Origin: Akanthomyces muscarius
Lineage: Eukaryota > Ascomycota > Sordariomycetes > Hypocreales > Cordycipitaceae
Length of the DNA stretch: 64,000 bases
Assembly (NCBI RefSeq): GCF_028009165.1
Contig: NW_026611618.1
Span: forward strand, 806,001-870,000
Direction: 5' to 3'
Of this stretch, positions 30,971 through 43,006 are shown in pieces (position 1 is the stretch's first letter; each line of letters opens with the position of its first letter). The translations under genes and the position numbers were made by a program. The notes beneath the pieces are model-generated. The model saw nothing but the letters and a program-made list of their open reading frames with translations, was not told the origin of the DNA and made no database searches.

Positions 30971-31450
30971 TTGGTGCACCGTTCGTTCGCTGCTGCGAAG
31001 TGATTGAGAATATGCGAATTTGATGTGAGGGCCAACTCTACCAAGCTAGACAGAGGGCCAACATTGCATGCACCCACTACTGGACGCAGGATATCCTGAT
31101 CTACACGATGCAACTGCTGACTTTCGAAAAGTAACGGCCTCTGTAGGACATGGCGTGTTTTTAGAAACGAGAGGGGGGCGCCTTTAAAAACCGTGACTGT
31201 CATCATGACCGTGCATAAGTCGCTGACTGACGGCCAATTAGGCGCCAGCATTCCCGACTTTGTTATCCGTTTTGGGACACTACTGTTGCCTGCCTTCAAG
31301 CCGAATCGCACATTGACGGAAGAAGCCGAACCGATGCTTGAAAGACATGAGATTCAAAAAAGTGCTCATTAATGATTTCTCGCTTATTTGACGTTTACTT
31401 GGGTGCTTAGACACAGACGTCAACCAGGTGTTCTTGACTGGAGATGCAGC
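30971..31450. other. Promoter region of UstYa-like A
   Basis: 480 bases between the UstYa-like A start and the 3' end of sedolisin 1. Contains closely spaced CCGTGACTG and ATGACCGTG sequences at about 31190-31215, which may be regulator sites. No gene is supported. Confidence 0.35.
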
Positions 31451-33443
31451 CTAAAGCCATGATGCAATATACCAGGGCTTCGAAGACTGGGGTGCGGTAA
31501 AAGCTTCACCGCGTGTCACCAATTCTTTTAGCCTTGGAAACCACTAGCGAGTACAATTAACAGCTGATTCACAGAACCGGTTCAAAAATCAATTGTTTAA
31601 ATCCACTTACTGGTGTGCCGAATCCACTGGCCACGTCCCAGCCTCGAGCCGCTGGAAATCCTGTAGTATTGCAGCCAGCAGTGCTTCCGTTTACAATATC
31701 CGTAAAGCCACCTTCCGATTCCACCGAGTATATCCAAGGGTTCAAAAAGCCGAGTGCCGATTTTCCTTGCGCCAAGCGTGCGTCGTTGAGCAAAGCGACG
31801 ACACCCGCAAAAATTGGCGCCGATGCGCTGGTACCGTCCACAATCTTGGGCTGTCCGTTCCAGACTGTGACGATGCGATATCCCATTGCTGCCACATCAG
31901 GATAAGCCCTCCCCTGTGCATTGTACAGTCCCTTGTGCTGGTTGCCCAACTTGCCCAAGTACTGAGAAACGGCTTTTTCTTGGTACCTGGGCCGGGCAAA
32001 GTATTCGCTGAAGCCGCCACCACTTACAAAATGGTTGTTCTCATTATAGGCCACCACCTGGGGATGAATGCCGCGCGTCGCCGCCACCGAAGTTATGTAC
32101 GGGCAGCTATCCGGGAAGCGCGCCGCAAAGCGATGGTGGCCGGCCTTGTTGTGGCACTGCGTGGGGTTTCCGACGCCCCAGTCGCCGGAGCCAAAGATCA
32201 CGCTGACGCCCCGGGCGCCGAGCTGTGCGAAGCCCTGGCAGACGCGCCGGGCGTAGGACGGCGGCACTGTGTACTCGGTATCGGCGTAGGAGATGCTCAG
32301 TACCGTTGGCAGGTCTTTTTGCGCGAGCAACCAGTTGATGAGGAGCAAAAACGGCTCATTGTCATTGTCGGGGGCAGACGTATCGGCCGCAAAAGGTGGC
32401 AGCGGGCCACCCGTGGTGTAAGTGACCATGGGCGTCGGATGGCCAATCCCCAGGAGAACTTGCGCGTCCAAGCCGCCCTCTTTGCCGGCACCTTTGTCCA
32501 GCTCTTCTTGAGTAGACTGAGACTGACGATTGATGCCACCGGCAATCTCTACGATGCCGAATTCATCGGCAGCGGCTGCGGCGTCGGGGCGATAGATCTC
32601 TAGGAAGCGTTCGGCGTCCGTTCGGTTGTTAAATTCGCCGGAGAAATTGCATAGCGCCATCTTGTTTTTGTGAGTGGCTCGTGCTGTGTAGTTCAAGGTC
32701 CCATATAGAATGCGTAGACACAAGGGCGTAATGGCGGTTATGTTGCAAGCCTGCGCAGTGGTCAAATTCAAAGGAGGGTTGGCCATATCGATTCCGTTAA
32801 GAATCGCGAAACCATTATGAATATCTTCAGCATAGTCACTCATAGTCCCCGTGGAGCTTTTCGAAGATTTCCCTTTGGTGGCATCTCTAGTTCGGATGCC
32901 AAAGAAAGAATTGGTAGGATAAATCAGATCGATGATGTCGTGGAGGCCAGACGGCAGAGACCATTCTTGTGACCGAACGACGTCCTGGCCCTCGCGGCGA
33001 TAGACATGATAGTTGGTCTTGAGAAGAGACTCTGCCACCGAAACTGTGATATTTGGTATGCTGATCCAATCCCTTGCTGGGCTGTATTGCAGCTGTTTTT
33101 GGCCGATGCCATGGGATTCTAGCCATGAGTGTAGCTTTGCTATTGTCTCATCCAAAGGGGCAATGAAGGTATTCACTTGCTCCGCAGAAAGATGTGCGCC
33201 ATAGCTGTGGTGCAAAGGGTCAGAAATCTCGAACAATCGTTTTTCGAGGCCAGCAAAATTGCTTTGTCTGACTCCGATATGTAGGTGGAATAAATGGTTC
33301 GGGTCCGCCTGCGCAAGCCGAGTCCAGTCGTCAGGCGCAGCATGGCGCTCTTTCAGAATATGCAACGGTGGTATAGACATATCGCCGCCGCCCCGGAAAA
33401 ATATACTGGTGGGCAAAGTGAGTAACAGCCAATATTTTGACAT
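31451..33443 (-). CDS. S53 family peptidase (sedolisin) 1
   Basis: 641 residues from exons 33443-31611 and 31543-31451. The intron has donor GTAAGT and acceptor CTAG and adds a 30-residue end beginning Trp-Phe-Pro. A hydrophobic N-terminus suggests secretion. Residues about 40-180 form the pro-kumamolisin propeptide (Leu-His-Ile-Gly-Val, Ser-Asp-Pro, Tyr-Gly-x-His-Leu). The catalytic residues of the Ser-Glu-Asp family are visible: Glu322 and Asp326 in KEGGLDAQ, oxyanion Asp421 in GSGDWG, and Ser539 in DGTSASAP. Fungal sedolisins are acid endopeptidases or tripeptidyl-peptidases. It is divergent to UstYa-like B and paralogous to sedolisin 2. In this cluster it may trim the Kex2-released repeat units; that role is inferred. 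Confidence 0.92.
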
Positions 33444-33961
33444 TGTGATTTATTCTTGCTTTCTCCACGACAAGATAAGAGTTCGCCCCAGATCCCTGTT
33501 GCTGCAAGTCAAGAAATTCTTAGAGATTCGTGTTGGGCCTCTCAGACAGCCGTCGCCGCCACCTACTCACTCACGGCCCCATGTTGAGTCGCTTGTACAT
33601 AGGTTGCAGCGCTAGTCATCGCTATCCTCTGGGGAGCTAACGTTAGTCCTTGCTCGGTCACTTCGCTGTAGCTTACGCAGGCCCAAATTCCAGTGAAGAA
33701 GTGACATGACCGACGGCCAGGTGTGACTGCTAGCCCAGCCGTCACAGCACCCTTATTAGCTAATGGCGCTGCCGGTCACCAAGTACGGCACACTAACACG
33801 CACCGTCACAGCTCTATTTTGTAACCAAGACTCCACGTCCTGCTGCTTTTCTGTTCAGTAGATCTTATGAAAAATTGTACGCATAGCTTGCAAGGTCTCT
33901 AGCGTTAGGCATTCTCATTGTCGTCTAAGACTAAGCACATATTTCTGGTTGCCGGACAATT
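33444..33961. promoter_or_regulatory. Divergent promoter of sedolisin 1 and UstYa-like B
   Basis: 518-base bidirectional spacer. It holds two exact copies of CCGTCACAGC (33739-33748 and 33803-33812), plus further GTGAC/GTCAC words such as CCGGTCACC near 33772. The same word family recurs upstream of the precursor gene, which suggests a shared activator site. Confidence 0.5.
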
Positions 33962-35109
33962 ATGTTTTTTAGCAAAAGGAAGCTCCCTTTCCTCGTTGAC
34001 AGAGCTGCGATGGAAAACGCAGCGCTAACTCGCCGCAAAACTGTTGATGGGTCGGAGAGCGGCGACTCATTCCTCGACGAGGAGGAGATTCGGAACGTGA
34101 GATCCAGGAGAGCATCGCAAAAACAATGGTGGATTGGGTTTCTCATCATTCATTCCATTATTTTGGCCATTTATGTGGGTACAGCTTTGCGCATGCAGGG
34201 ACAGTTGACGACACTGCGCAAACATGGACTGCAGCTAGTCCAGTGTAAGTGACCCCCGCCGAACTTGTAATGGACATGATGACGATGTTAACTGCCAACT
34301 TACGCTTTAGCACCGGCTTCTGAAGCGCTGGAATGGTCTGAGACGACATTTGTTGAGAACAGCTTTTCCCATGGCCCATTTTCTGGATATCCCCGGGACG
34401 AAATTAATCAAAACTGGCATGACCTTATCAACGGTAGGTTCTGACAAACATCGCTTGGAAGAAAGAATTTTCAAATTGTTGTGGATCGATAGCTGACCAC
34501 GAATAGCTGAAAACATCATCGTTGAGCCTGAAATCATCGCTCGCCTCGGGCGCGAAGACATTGCGCTGGCCGATCCCGAAGGTCGAGGCTATCTTGGAAC
34601 GCTAAACGTGTATCATCAACTTCATTGCATTGTGAGTCTAGACTTGCATCACGCGATGCTGCGACTAATGTTTTTATTTTTATTTTTAGAAACGACTCTG
34701 GCAGTATACTTATCCAGAAGTCTACCGGAAAAACCAGACGGCGGCGCAAGCTGAAGCAGATCGCCTGCACAAAGGTACGCCCGGTTTGCTAGCCCAGACT
34801 AATTCGCTAACCGCTAGATAGAGCACTGCTTCGATTTCCTTCGCCAGTCTATAATGTGCCTTGCCGACGTTGGCATCATCACGTATCAGTGGTCTGATGA
34901 TCGCCTGGTGCCCATCGCCAACTCGACCACACACCAGTGTGCCAACTGGAAAAAATTGGATGATTGGACCAAGAAGCGAACCGTCGATATGATGAAGCCG
35001 GGCTGGCTAATCCACCCGACTAAAGGTAAGCAATCGGCCAATTCGTGTAGCAATTCCATTATTGACTTTCTTAGGGTACGCATACAAAGACGGAGATCAT
35101 CAGCATTAG
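33962..35109 (+). CDS. UstYa-family (DUF3328) oxidase-like protein B
   Basis: 284 residues from six exons: 33962-34244, 34311-34433, 34507-34631, 34690-34774, 34822-35025 and 35075-35109. Each intron shows a GT donor, AG acceptor and usually a CTAAC or CTGAC branch. A second start at 34010 is possible. The single membrane segment is Trp-Trp-Ile-Gly-Phe-Leu-Ile-Ile onward (about residues 59-78). After the Ser-Pro-Ala linker come Asn-Trp-His-Asp-Leu-Ile, Gly-Tyr-Leu-Gly-Thr-Leu-Asn-Val-Tyr, HQLHC at about 172-176, EHC at 206-208 in EHCFDFLRQ, and a Lys-Pro-Gly-Trp-Leu-Ile-His-Pro block. It is flanked on both sides by sedolisins. Its role is probably oxidation or cyclisation of the RiPP core. 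Confidence 0.9.
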
Positions 35110-35408
35110 CTACTGCATTTCTTTTTATCTATTTTCTTTGTATTTCACCGCCTCTTTCTCGCCCAAATAAATTGGATTCATTTTGTTGCGTTTGGCGTGC
35201 GGGTGAAAACAGTGCGTAGCGCTGGACTCGAGCGTAGCGGCTGTTGGTGACTGCTCTCGGTGTCAACCGCGCGCGCTGCGACAATGACAGCGCAAAGCGA
35301 AGTATAATGGATTGATTAGTAAATTTAGGCTGCCCGGAAATTTGAAAGTCTCTTCCAGAATTTCGTCCTTTTTAAACTATTCCTAGATTACTCGGGAGGC
35401 TGTTACCA

Positions 35409-37514
35409 CTATACAATGTACCAGGGGTGATCCCAGCGAAACTCTCTAGCGAGAGCTAAATCTTTCAGTTCCGGGAACCACTTCTGGATGTCAGTAATGA
35501 GACTAAAACGATGACATTTCGTACACGAAGCTGCACTTACCGGTGGCCCTAATCCAGTTGCAGCATCCCAGCCGACGACCGCCGGAAATCCCGTGGTATT
35601 ACAGCCAGTTGCCGAACCATGGGTAACATCGCGTAGCCCCGACCTCGCAGAGTAAAGCCATGGATTCAGAAATCCCAGAGGCGGCTTTTTCTCTGCTATG
35701 AGTGCGTTGTTGAGTAGGGCAACAATCGCGGCGAATGTCGGCGCCGAGCCGCTGGTACCATCCATGAGATGCGCCGTGCCGTTGTATATGATGGCAAAGT
35801 GGTATCCATGAGCGGACACATCTGGAATGGCTCGTCCATGGGCATTGTAAAGACCCTCGTGAAGCTTCCCGATGCCGCCCAAGTACTTACCTACTACCTT
35901 ATGTTGGTATGATGGCCGACTAAAATAGTCACTGAAACCGCCACCTGGGGAACATCAGTTGGCATAACACAAATCAATGTAATCGAGTGCGGGCGGATCA
36001 ACTTACCAGTAACAAAGTCTGATCGTCCATCAAAGGCAGCAAAAACCGGATCAAAATGGCGCGTTGCGCCAACAGCTGTGACAAAGGGACAGGATGCAGG
36101 AAAAGCAGGCATAAACCGTGGAGTGTTTTTGCCATCGTTTGTGACGCATGTTCCATCTTTACCTACGCCTTCATCTCCAGATGCCACTATGACACTAACA
36201 CCTCGCGCCCCCAGCTGCGCGAAAGCAGCACAGACTCTTTTCGCGTACGCTTCGGGCACTGTCTGCTCTTCATCCGCATATGATACCGAGATGACAGATG
36301 GAAGATCATCCTGTTCCAGCAGATGATTGAGCCATTCCATGTACGGCTCATTGGCATTGTGTACTTTGTGGACGCTGGCTTGGAACGGGGGCTGGCTGCC
36401 AACATTCCACGTCTTCAACGGCGTCGGGTAGCCAATCCCTAGAATGGTTTCCACATCCAAAGCACCTTCCAACCCCATGTGGCGATCAAATTGTTCCTGG
36501 GTGTTGGGAGTCTGCTGGTCTTCTGCTCCAGCAAGTAGCACCGTTTCAAAGCTCTCGGCGGCCCCAGCAGCCGCTGCGTCTGGTCGGTAAATATCGAGGA
36601 AGCGCCGAATGTCGGACCGATTGTTGTTGTTGCCCAGAAAATTGACGACGCCCATACTGTTGGTGGCAATGGACTGGGGCTGGTATGAAAGAGTGCCATA
36701 CAGGACTCTCATACACAAAGGGGAGACAGCCAGTCGATTACAGGCATCTTTTACCGTGGGATTGGCAGGAAGCTCATCGATTTTCGGGATGTCCAGGTGG
36801 CCTCTTTCTATTATATCCTCTTCTGCCAGCTCTGCGTGGGTTGGTAGCCGCCCTTGTAGCTCCCAATCTGGAGGGGGTGGCCCTCCGTAGCGGTTCGAAG
36901 GTTTGGGGCGGAAGAATGAGTCAGTGGGCTGGATGACATCGACGTATGGCGCAATACGCTCTGGCATCGACCACTCTGTGGTTCTGACCAGGAGAGTGCC
37001 ATCTTGAATATTTTTAAACTCAAAGTAACGGCACTGGAGCAAGGTTTCCGCCTGCCGAGCTGGTAGTGAAGCTTTGATCCAATCGTTGCCGGGAAATTTT
37101 GTGAAGTTTGTGACGTTGTTAGAGATGAGCCATGCTTCAATCAAGTTTGTCGCTTCGTCGGATACTCTCAGAAAACTTGCCAATTCTCTTCGGTCGAGAT
37201 GTCGTCCATATTTTGTGCTTCTCGGGTCCGAGACTATGTGAGAGAAATACCACATATTAACCTGGCTACGAGCATTAAACCCGATCATGTTCATAAGGTA
37301 ACTTGCCTTCGAAAAGTCTCAGCTCCAGTTGGCTAGTCGCATCCTCTTTTTGCTTGATTCCAATTTGTAAATGGACTATGGCGGCATCGCTTGCTGGCCC
37401 AAGCCTCTTCCAGGCTGGAGGTGTCGCGGTCTTTTCGGTGACACGAGCTTCTTGGGCGGGCAACGCAAGGCCATGGGCTAGTAGCGCCACGAAAGTAATG
37501 AGCTGTTTCAGCAT
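35409..37514 (-). CDS. S53 family peptidase (sedolisin) 2
   Basis: 637 residues from exons 37514-37307, 37233-36007, 35944-35541 and 35483-35409. Intron 1 has a GC donor (AG/GCAAGT) and CATAG acceptor. The last junction matches that of sedolisin 1 and again yields a Trp-Phe-Pro end. Signal peptide at residues 1-20. Propeptide about 35-180. Catalytic residues: Glu325 and Asp329 in LEGALDVE, Asp423 in ASGDEG, and Ser near 543 in DGTSGSAP. It has the same length and domain order as sedolisin 1 but clear divergence, so an older duplication. An upstream in-frame extension begins at a TTG codon and is not used. It is divergent to the DOMON-b561 gene. Confidence 0.91.
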
Positions 37515-38155
37515 CTTCTCGGCGTCTTTTCCTAGAAACGAGCGTTGCAACTTGCCGCAATACGCATGGGCGGAAAGTCGAGGCTCTCGAGCGGCATGGG
37601 CTAAGCTGGCAACTCCAGCACACGTTCGTCAATAGCCAGATTTCCGCGTATAGCTAGGCTATTTCCGCCGAGAAATACCACATTTGCTTCCAACGCCTAG
37701 GTAAAATCGCTATTCGGCTGTATCGGGATTTAATGGAAACATGCACGGTCATGTCATACTACTGTGACGCTCGCAGTTAGTGAACCTTGGCAGCTCAGAA
37801 GCACTGTCATGCATTGTAGAACGTCACTATGACTATGGCCCCTTCGATTGCCTAAGGCATGTCCGAGCACCGTAAACTGAAGATTTTCGATACCAAGTGT
37901 GCTGTAGCAGGACAGGAGTTGCACATAAGTCGTGTCAGAGGGGCTCCAGCTGTGCTGCGCACTGTAAGCCACCATAGAACAGGACATTCAGTTCATCTCT
38001 ACGCTGTAATTCTCCGACACGAAGCCAAGTCTTTTCTTATTGAAGGCAAAAACGTATCGGCAAGCGTATCGTGAGTAATTTCATCTTGCTTTCGCAGCAG
38101 ATCACAGTAACTTTACACAATCGTTCTTTACCACTACACATCTGTTTCTTCCAAA
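37515..38155. promoter_or_regulatory. Divergent promoter of sedolisin 2 and the DOMON-b561 gene
   Basis: 641-base bidirectional spacer with no gene. Contains a CTGTGACGC word near 37762, similar to the cluster GTCACAG words. Confidence 0.4.
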
Positions 38156-39556
38156 ATGCAGAGAGGGTTGCTTGGCCGCAGACTTCAATCTTGGAGCTTA
38201 TTCCTTTTCCATCTGATACAATTTTGTGTCGCGGAGCCCTCGCAGTTCTGCAAATTTGGCCACCAGTCCAACCAGGTAGACTTCTGCAGCAGCTTCATGG
38301 CACACCACAATGAATCCACGAACGAGCACAATGTCTATGTCACATTCTCTCACGTTCGTCCAATCAACTCAGCCAAGGGGTGGTCGGCAATTGGCTTTGG
38401 AGAAGAAATGAAGGGTTCTCTCATGGTCATTGTCTATGGAGACCCAGCGTCTGGGGAGCGTCCTATTGTCAGCGTGCGGGCTTCGCAGGGTCATTCTCAG
38501 CCCACGCTGATCACGCCAAATGATCTAGCTGGAGGCGATCTTCGCGTCTTGAGATCTGACTGGACATTGAACAATTCTCCGGTCGGTACCGTCACGGCTA
38601 TTGTTTCTCTGGTTTGCTATTCTTGCACCAAATGGCCGGGGACTAGCATCTCAGCGGCGTCTACTTCTCAGCCGTTCATCTGGGCGTGGAACGATGCCCA
38701 AGAGTTTGATGTTCTCACATACGACGCCCATCTGAAGATGCACAAGCACCACGCGGGAAACGGTGGCTGGGGTCGCTTTTACGTCAATATGGACCATGTC
38801 ACCAGCAAAGTCCCACAGCTGCCTTCAGTACCTTACATTCGTCCAGGAGTTGCAGCATTTGCAGCTTCCGAAGAGCCTGACATCTTTGCCGGTGGCATAC
38901 TTGACGCCATAACGAAATGGGCGCTAAACAATCGGGCGCTTCATATTCATGGCGCTCTCATGAGTGCTGCATTCCTACTTTTCATCCCCGCTGGCGTCGT
39001 AGCCATGAGATCTGGAAGTCCAAACTCGTTCAAATATCACTGGATCATCCAAGTGACAGCCGCGAGCACTATAGTCGCTGGGATGGGTGTCGGTCTTACA
39101 CTCCAGAGGAAAGTCAACACAACTCACCAGATTCTGGGGCTAGCTATTGTCGGCTTGCTCTTCGTTCAATCTTATCTGGGGTTCAAGCATCACTTCGACT
39201 TTGTGAAAATCCGGCAGCGCACATGGATTTCGCACAGCCATATATGGACCGGCCGCGCGGTAATGGCGGCGGCATCAAGCAATTTGCTGCTTGGCATGAC
39301 CATGAGCGGATATCCTCGAATCACAATGTCCTTGGCAGCCTCCTTCATTATCTTTGGGTTTTTCGGGCTCTCGTTTTATGTCTGGAGAAAAGCAAGGATC
39401 ATGGCTAAACGTCCTGCCGACTCTCAAGAGGTCGATCAAAGCGATCAGGCGCATCGCTATTTTACTATTGCAGATGACACTGATGACGAAACGAGCGACA
39501 CGGAGAAAGAGACTGAAAAGATGAACAAGTCGGGCGAGTCTTTTGCTACCGGGTAG
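38156..39556 (+). CDS. DOMON-cytochrome b561 membrane protein
   Basis: Single exon, 466 residues. A signal peptide (about 1-26) precedes a secreted DOMON/CDH-cytochrome-like haem domain (about 30-225), with a Gly-Trp-Ser-Ala-Ile-Gly-Phe-Gly motif. A b561-type core follows with five to six membrane helices (about 255-420). Its conserved histidines sit in HIHGALMS, KYHWIIQ, THQILGL and HSHIWTGR, placed as haem ligands. The tail is acidic and Thr/Glu-rich. Such proteins pass electrons across a membrane to or from an extracellular haem domain. Within this cluster it could supply electrons to the UstYa oxidases or to a secreted copper/haem enzyme; that link is inference. Confidence 0.9.
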   Translation: MQRGLLGRRLQSWSLFLFHLIQFCVAEPSQFCKFGHQSNQVDFCSSFMAHHNESTNEHNVYVTFSHVRPINSAKGWSAIGFGEEMKGSLMVIVYGDPASGERPIVSVRASQGHSQPTLITPNDLAGGDLRVLRSDWTLNNSPVGTVTAIVSLVCYSCTKWPGTSISAASTSQPFIWAWNDAQEFDVLTYDAHLKMHKHHAGNGGWGRFYVNMDHVTSKVPQLPSVPYIRPGVAAFAASEEPDIFAGGILDAITKWALNNRALHIHGALMSAAFLLFIPAGVVAMRSGSPNSFKYHWIIQVTAASTIVAGMGVGLTLQRKVNTTHQILGLAIVGLLFVQSYLGFKHHFDFVKIRQRTWISHSHIWTGRAVMAAASSNLLLGMTMSGYPRITMSLAASFIIFGFFGLSFYVWRKARIMAKRPADSQEVDQSDQAHRYFTIADDTDDETSDTEKETEKMNKSGESFATG

Positions 39557-39736
39557 TGTAACTTTGGCAAACATTTACTATAGTGACGCTTAGTGGGAAA
39601 ATAATGAACTGAGTTCTTCAAATAAACAAATTGTCAATGTCATTTCCGCTCTTATTTGTGCTGCTCCAACTGTAATTCTGGTAGGGCGGGGTAAATCGCT
39701 GACAGGCACATGCAAATTGAAATATCACTGGAGTGG

Positions 39737-41230
39737 TCAAATTGCAGGTGATGTTAGCAAGTACAATATGATACAGGCAGTTGCAGCCTTTTGCTGTGGC
39801 GATTGTCCCGTGTTGTGGACGAGCTGTGTAATCAGCGACCATGTGTCTGGAACCTGCACTATGTTAGTCGTTGCTGCCAAGTACTACCAGAGGTCTTCTA
39901 CTTACGGTGTCCTGCAAGTCTTTTCTGTCTTTTCGAACAAAGTCCTGGATATCCTGATCAGACGCGAGACTTTGGAGGCGGTGAGCGATGTACACCCGGC
40001 TAGTCTCTGCCGTAGGCTTTGACGAGCCAGCGATGGCCAGCATCTTACCGCTGCTGGTCCCAGTTGCGCCATTTACCATGTTCGAGAGCTCATCGGCATA
40101 GATGTCTTCAGCGGCGCGGGCTATTTCTTCCCTATAAGCGGTGCGCTCTTGTCCGCCCCATTCGGTGTGGTTACGATGGATAGCGGAGAGAAAGCCACGA
40201 AGGCGCCGCGACTGGCCGACTGCCTGCGCTGGTCGGGACGGCGAACTTGCGTTGAGATTGACACTGTAGTAGGCCACCATCATGGCCTCGAAGCTCTCGA
40301 ATCCAGCATCCTCCACAGATGCTCGAATTTGCTCAAAAGAAATGTCCTGTGCATTGAAACTTGCGCTTCGGCTGTTCGTGGACGGGCGTGACTCGGAGCG
40401 CGGCCAGGAAAAACTTTGCCTACTAGTTGCTATTGACGAGTCTCCAGTAGTGCTGTGGCATGCAGATGCATTGCTGCCAAGCTGCGTAAAGTCGGGTGCA
40501 TGGACTGGTTGGGGAAATTGGTAGGCTGGACCATCGTGTTGCTGGCTTTGTGACAATTGTGTCTGTGGAAACATGGCTAGCAATCGACTGCACGAGTCTT
40601 GAGATAGTTCTGGGAGAGTTTTAGCATCAATGCGTCTGTACAATTATGGCCGGTTTGCCTACCGTTTTGGAGGGTAAGTAAGAACTGATGCAGCGGGCTA
40701 GTTGGAGAGCTCGCTAGCCTCGCCGAGCTACTGTTAGCATTGGAAGACACTAGCTGTGGTTCCGAAATTCCCTTTTCGTTTGCATTTGGCTTTGCTGCCG
40801 GAGAAATCGGTTCTGCAGTGGTGGCTTGCTCTGTGGCAAGCTCTGCAGTGTTGGTGACGGTCGTATAGTGCTGATGACATTGATCGGCAATGCAATCTTG
40901 CTCTTCTAAAAAGGGATCAAAAAAATCACCGTCCGCCGCAAAGTTCCACGTCTTCTCCGATGGCTCCTGATTTTGGCCATCCGGTGAGATTATCGATAGT
41001 GGATCGGTATTGACGCTGGCAGCTCGGTTTCTTTGCCCTAAAGAAGTTCCCTCGTTTAGTCTTTTCGTCTGCATATACAGCTGCATTATATATGAAAATT
41101 GGTCTGCTGGCTGAAGTAGCAGGGGAGTGGGCATGAATTTACTTTCTCGTCGTCTTCGTTGCGCCAATCTGTTTCGCCTTCGTTGCTCTTCAAGTTTTGC
41201 GGCTGCGTCGACAATTTTTGCACCATGCAT
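39737..41230 (-). CDS. bZIP-type transcription factor
   Basis: 427 residues from four exons: 41230-41143, 41037-40663, 40609-39906 and 39853-39737. Introns have donors GTAAAT, GTAGGC and GTAAGT, with branches such as ACTAAAC and GACTAACA. The N-terminal basic region has RRNRLAQRRRR, the fungal bZIP DNA-contact signature. No long leucine zipper is obvious after it. The C-terminal part matches the conserved domain of fungal secondary-metabolism bZIP factors: Phe-Glu-Gln-Ile, a Gly-Phe-Glu-Ser-Phe-Glu block, Ser-Arg-Arg-Leu, Tyr-Arg-Glu-Glu-Ile and Ala-Glu-Asp-Ile. The frame is open upstream to an ATG at 41401, so a longer N-terminus is possible. Probable cluster regulator. Confidence 0.82.
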
Positions 41231-43006
41231 AATGACAGAGAGCAATGGTAGATAACGGCCGAGTATGCAAAAGGACAGTTGTTTGGAATGTTTTGAACCA
41301 CTGAAGGAGACTGCGAATCTAAGTCTGACCAAAATGTCATGTTCAGTAGATGCTGCCGTCGCTTGGAATGCCCGGCCGACAACAGGGGACCTTGGCGTCA
41401 TAATCAGGCAACTTCCGCGCTAATTCGAGAATTGACACGCGCCCCATGGACGAGCGCAGGTGATGCTAGCTGGACCAAATACGGTGGTTACTCGGAAAGC
41501 TGCTGTGATTGCATCCTTCGGAGCTGTTGTGTAACTCTTTGGCTCGGCTGCTCTAGTCCACCAACAGAGAGAAAGTTGGCCGTTAATGACTAGTCAGATT
41601 CGTCCGGTTGCAAGCAAGATTATTGGAGAAATTGTACAAGGGCTGTTGTGGCATTATTGGCGTTGCGTTGTACAACATCCTTAGACGCTGTGGTGCTTCT
41701 CCCAGACGCCGCTTCTTTCGTCTGTGCACCAAAGATGCTGCTGTCTGACTTGATCCAAGTACAGCCAATCGGCCAAGGTCTTCTAATTAGGCTTATAAGC
41801 ATAATTCAGACCTAATAGCAAGCGATGGACATATACTCTCGGTGTTTTGTTGTAAAACTTCTTAATTCCTGTTGTGATGGCACCGCAATCAGACGAGAAA
41901 AGCCTAGCAAGCATGTGAGCTACACAAACAACACGATACGAGGCATAAGCGATCAGCCTCCCAGAGCGGAGATACTGAGCTCTTGAGCTCGCAAACACGA
42001 TTGTGTTGACCCGTTTCAGCTTCAAAGTTCCAGTCTTTCCGAGAAGCAAAGGTAGCGGAATGCCAAATGAGCGACTGTTGGGGCTGGCGGTCTACGCTCT
42101 TTCCAGGATTCACCACAGCTTAGTACGACCGCTTTTCCCTAAGCTTTGGCGCGGTGCGGAAACGAACTGGCCAATAGCTGCTTTCCGATAGTGATGAATA
42201 ATAGCAGTGCTCGAAGTGGTAGCGCGTAATGAAGCGTCCTATCACGTCATTTTCGTTGTGATACACAGCATCATCCTGCCGTGCGCTCTTCGGAACACTG
42301 CAGGTATGACCATGACTCTCGCGATCAGCTCGTCTCAACATTGGCTGCCGCTCCAAAAGGAAAAGAACGAATGATCCCCCGTCGCAGGAAACGGTAGTTA
42401 GAAAGCCATTATAACCATTCGCCATAAAGTTGATGCCTTCCCAATAGTTTCTTTTTCTAGCGAGATTCCGGCGCTCCCTGGTGGCGATGGCCTCACGACG
42501 GCTCCCTATGATCTCCTACTAGCCGTATGTTATGCAGGCGGTGGCCGAACTTTGCCGGTTCAGTCTTGAACCTGCAGAGCGACCCTTGTGGTCTTGGGAG
42601 GAAACATGGCGCACGCATCCTCCCACTGCGCCGCTCTGTCCTGTGGCCGACGCACGACAAAGGCTATTCCTAGACTAGTAAACTAGATATTCAAACACAG
42701 TTTTAAAAGTTTCAACGGTTCTAAGGCAGCTTACTGACTAACTGTTCATGCCAATTTCTGCACTTCACTTGTTCCAGCTTGCTCGTGCGCACTCACCTGT
42801 GCTTAGTTGAAACATACAGGATGACTTTCTGCATATCACAGCGAGAAATCAATAAAAGTTTGTTTTACATATAGAATACAGCACCGGTGGGACATATACA
42901 GATCACATGCCTCACCTAGCTGTTAGGCGTACAATGATGGTGCTCTGTGCTGCTTCTCAGCCCCAGTATTGTCACCGTGCTTGGCGTAGTTCCCCACGCG
43001 ATGATC
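41231..43006. other. Gene-poor region inside the accessory block
   Basis: About 1.8 kb with no supported gene on either strand. Frames are short and lack splice signals or family character. A TGTCACCGTGCTTG word near 42970 is shared with the precursor promoter at about 44506. It might hold relics of lost genes, but nothing is identifiable. Confidence 0.4.

Noticed and set aside
31593..32603. Plus-strand frame of 336 codons opposite sedolisin 1
   Set aside because: The sedolisin on the other strand has intact catalytic motifs; the plus frame has Arg/Val-biased composition only.
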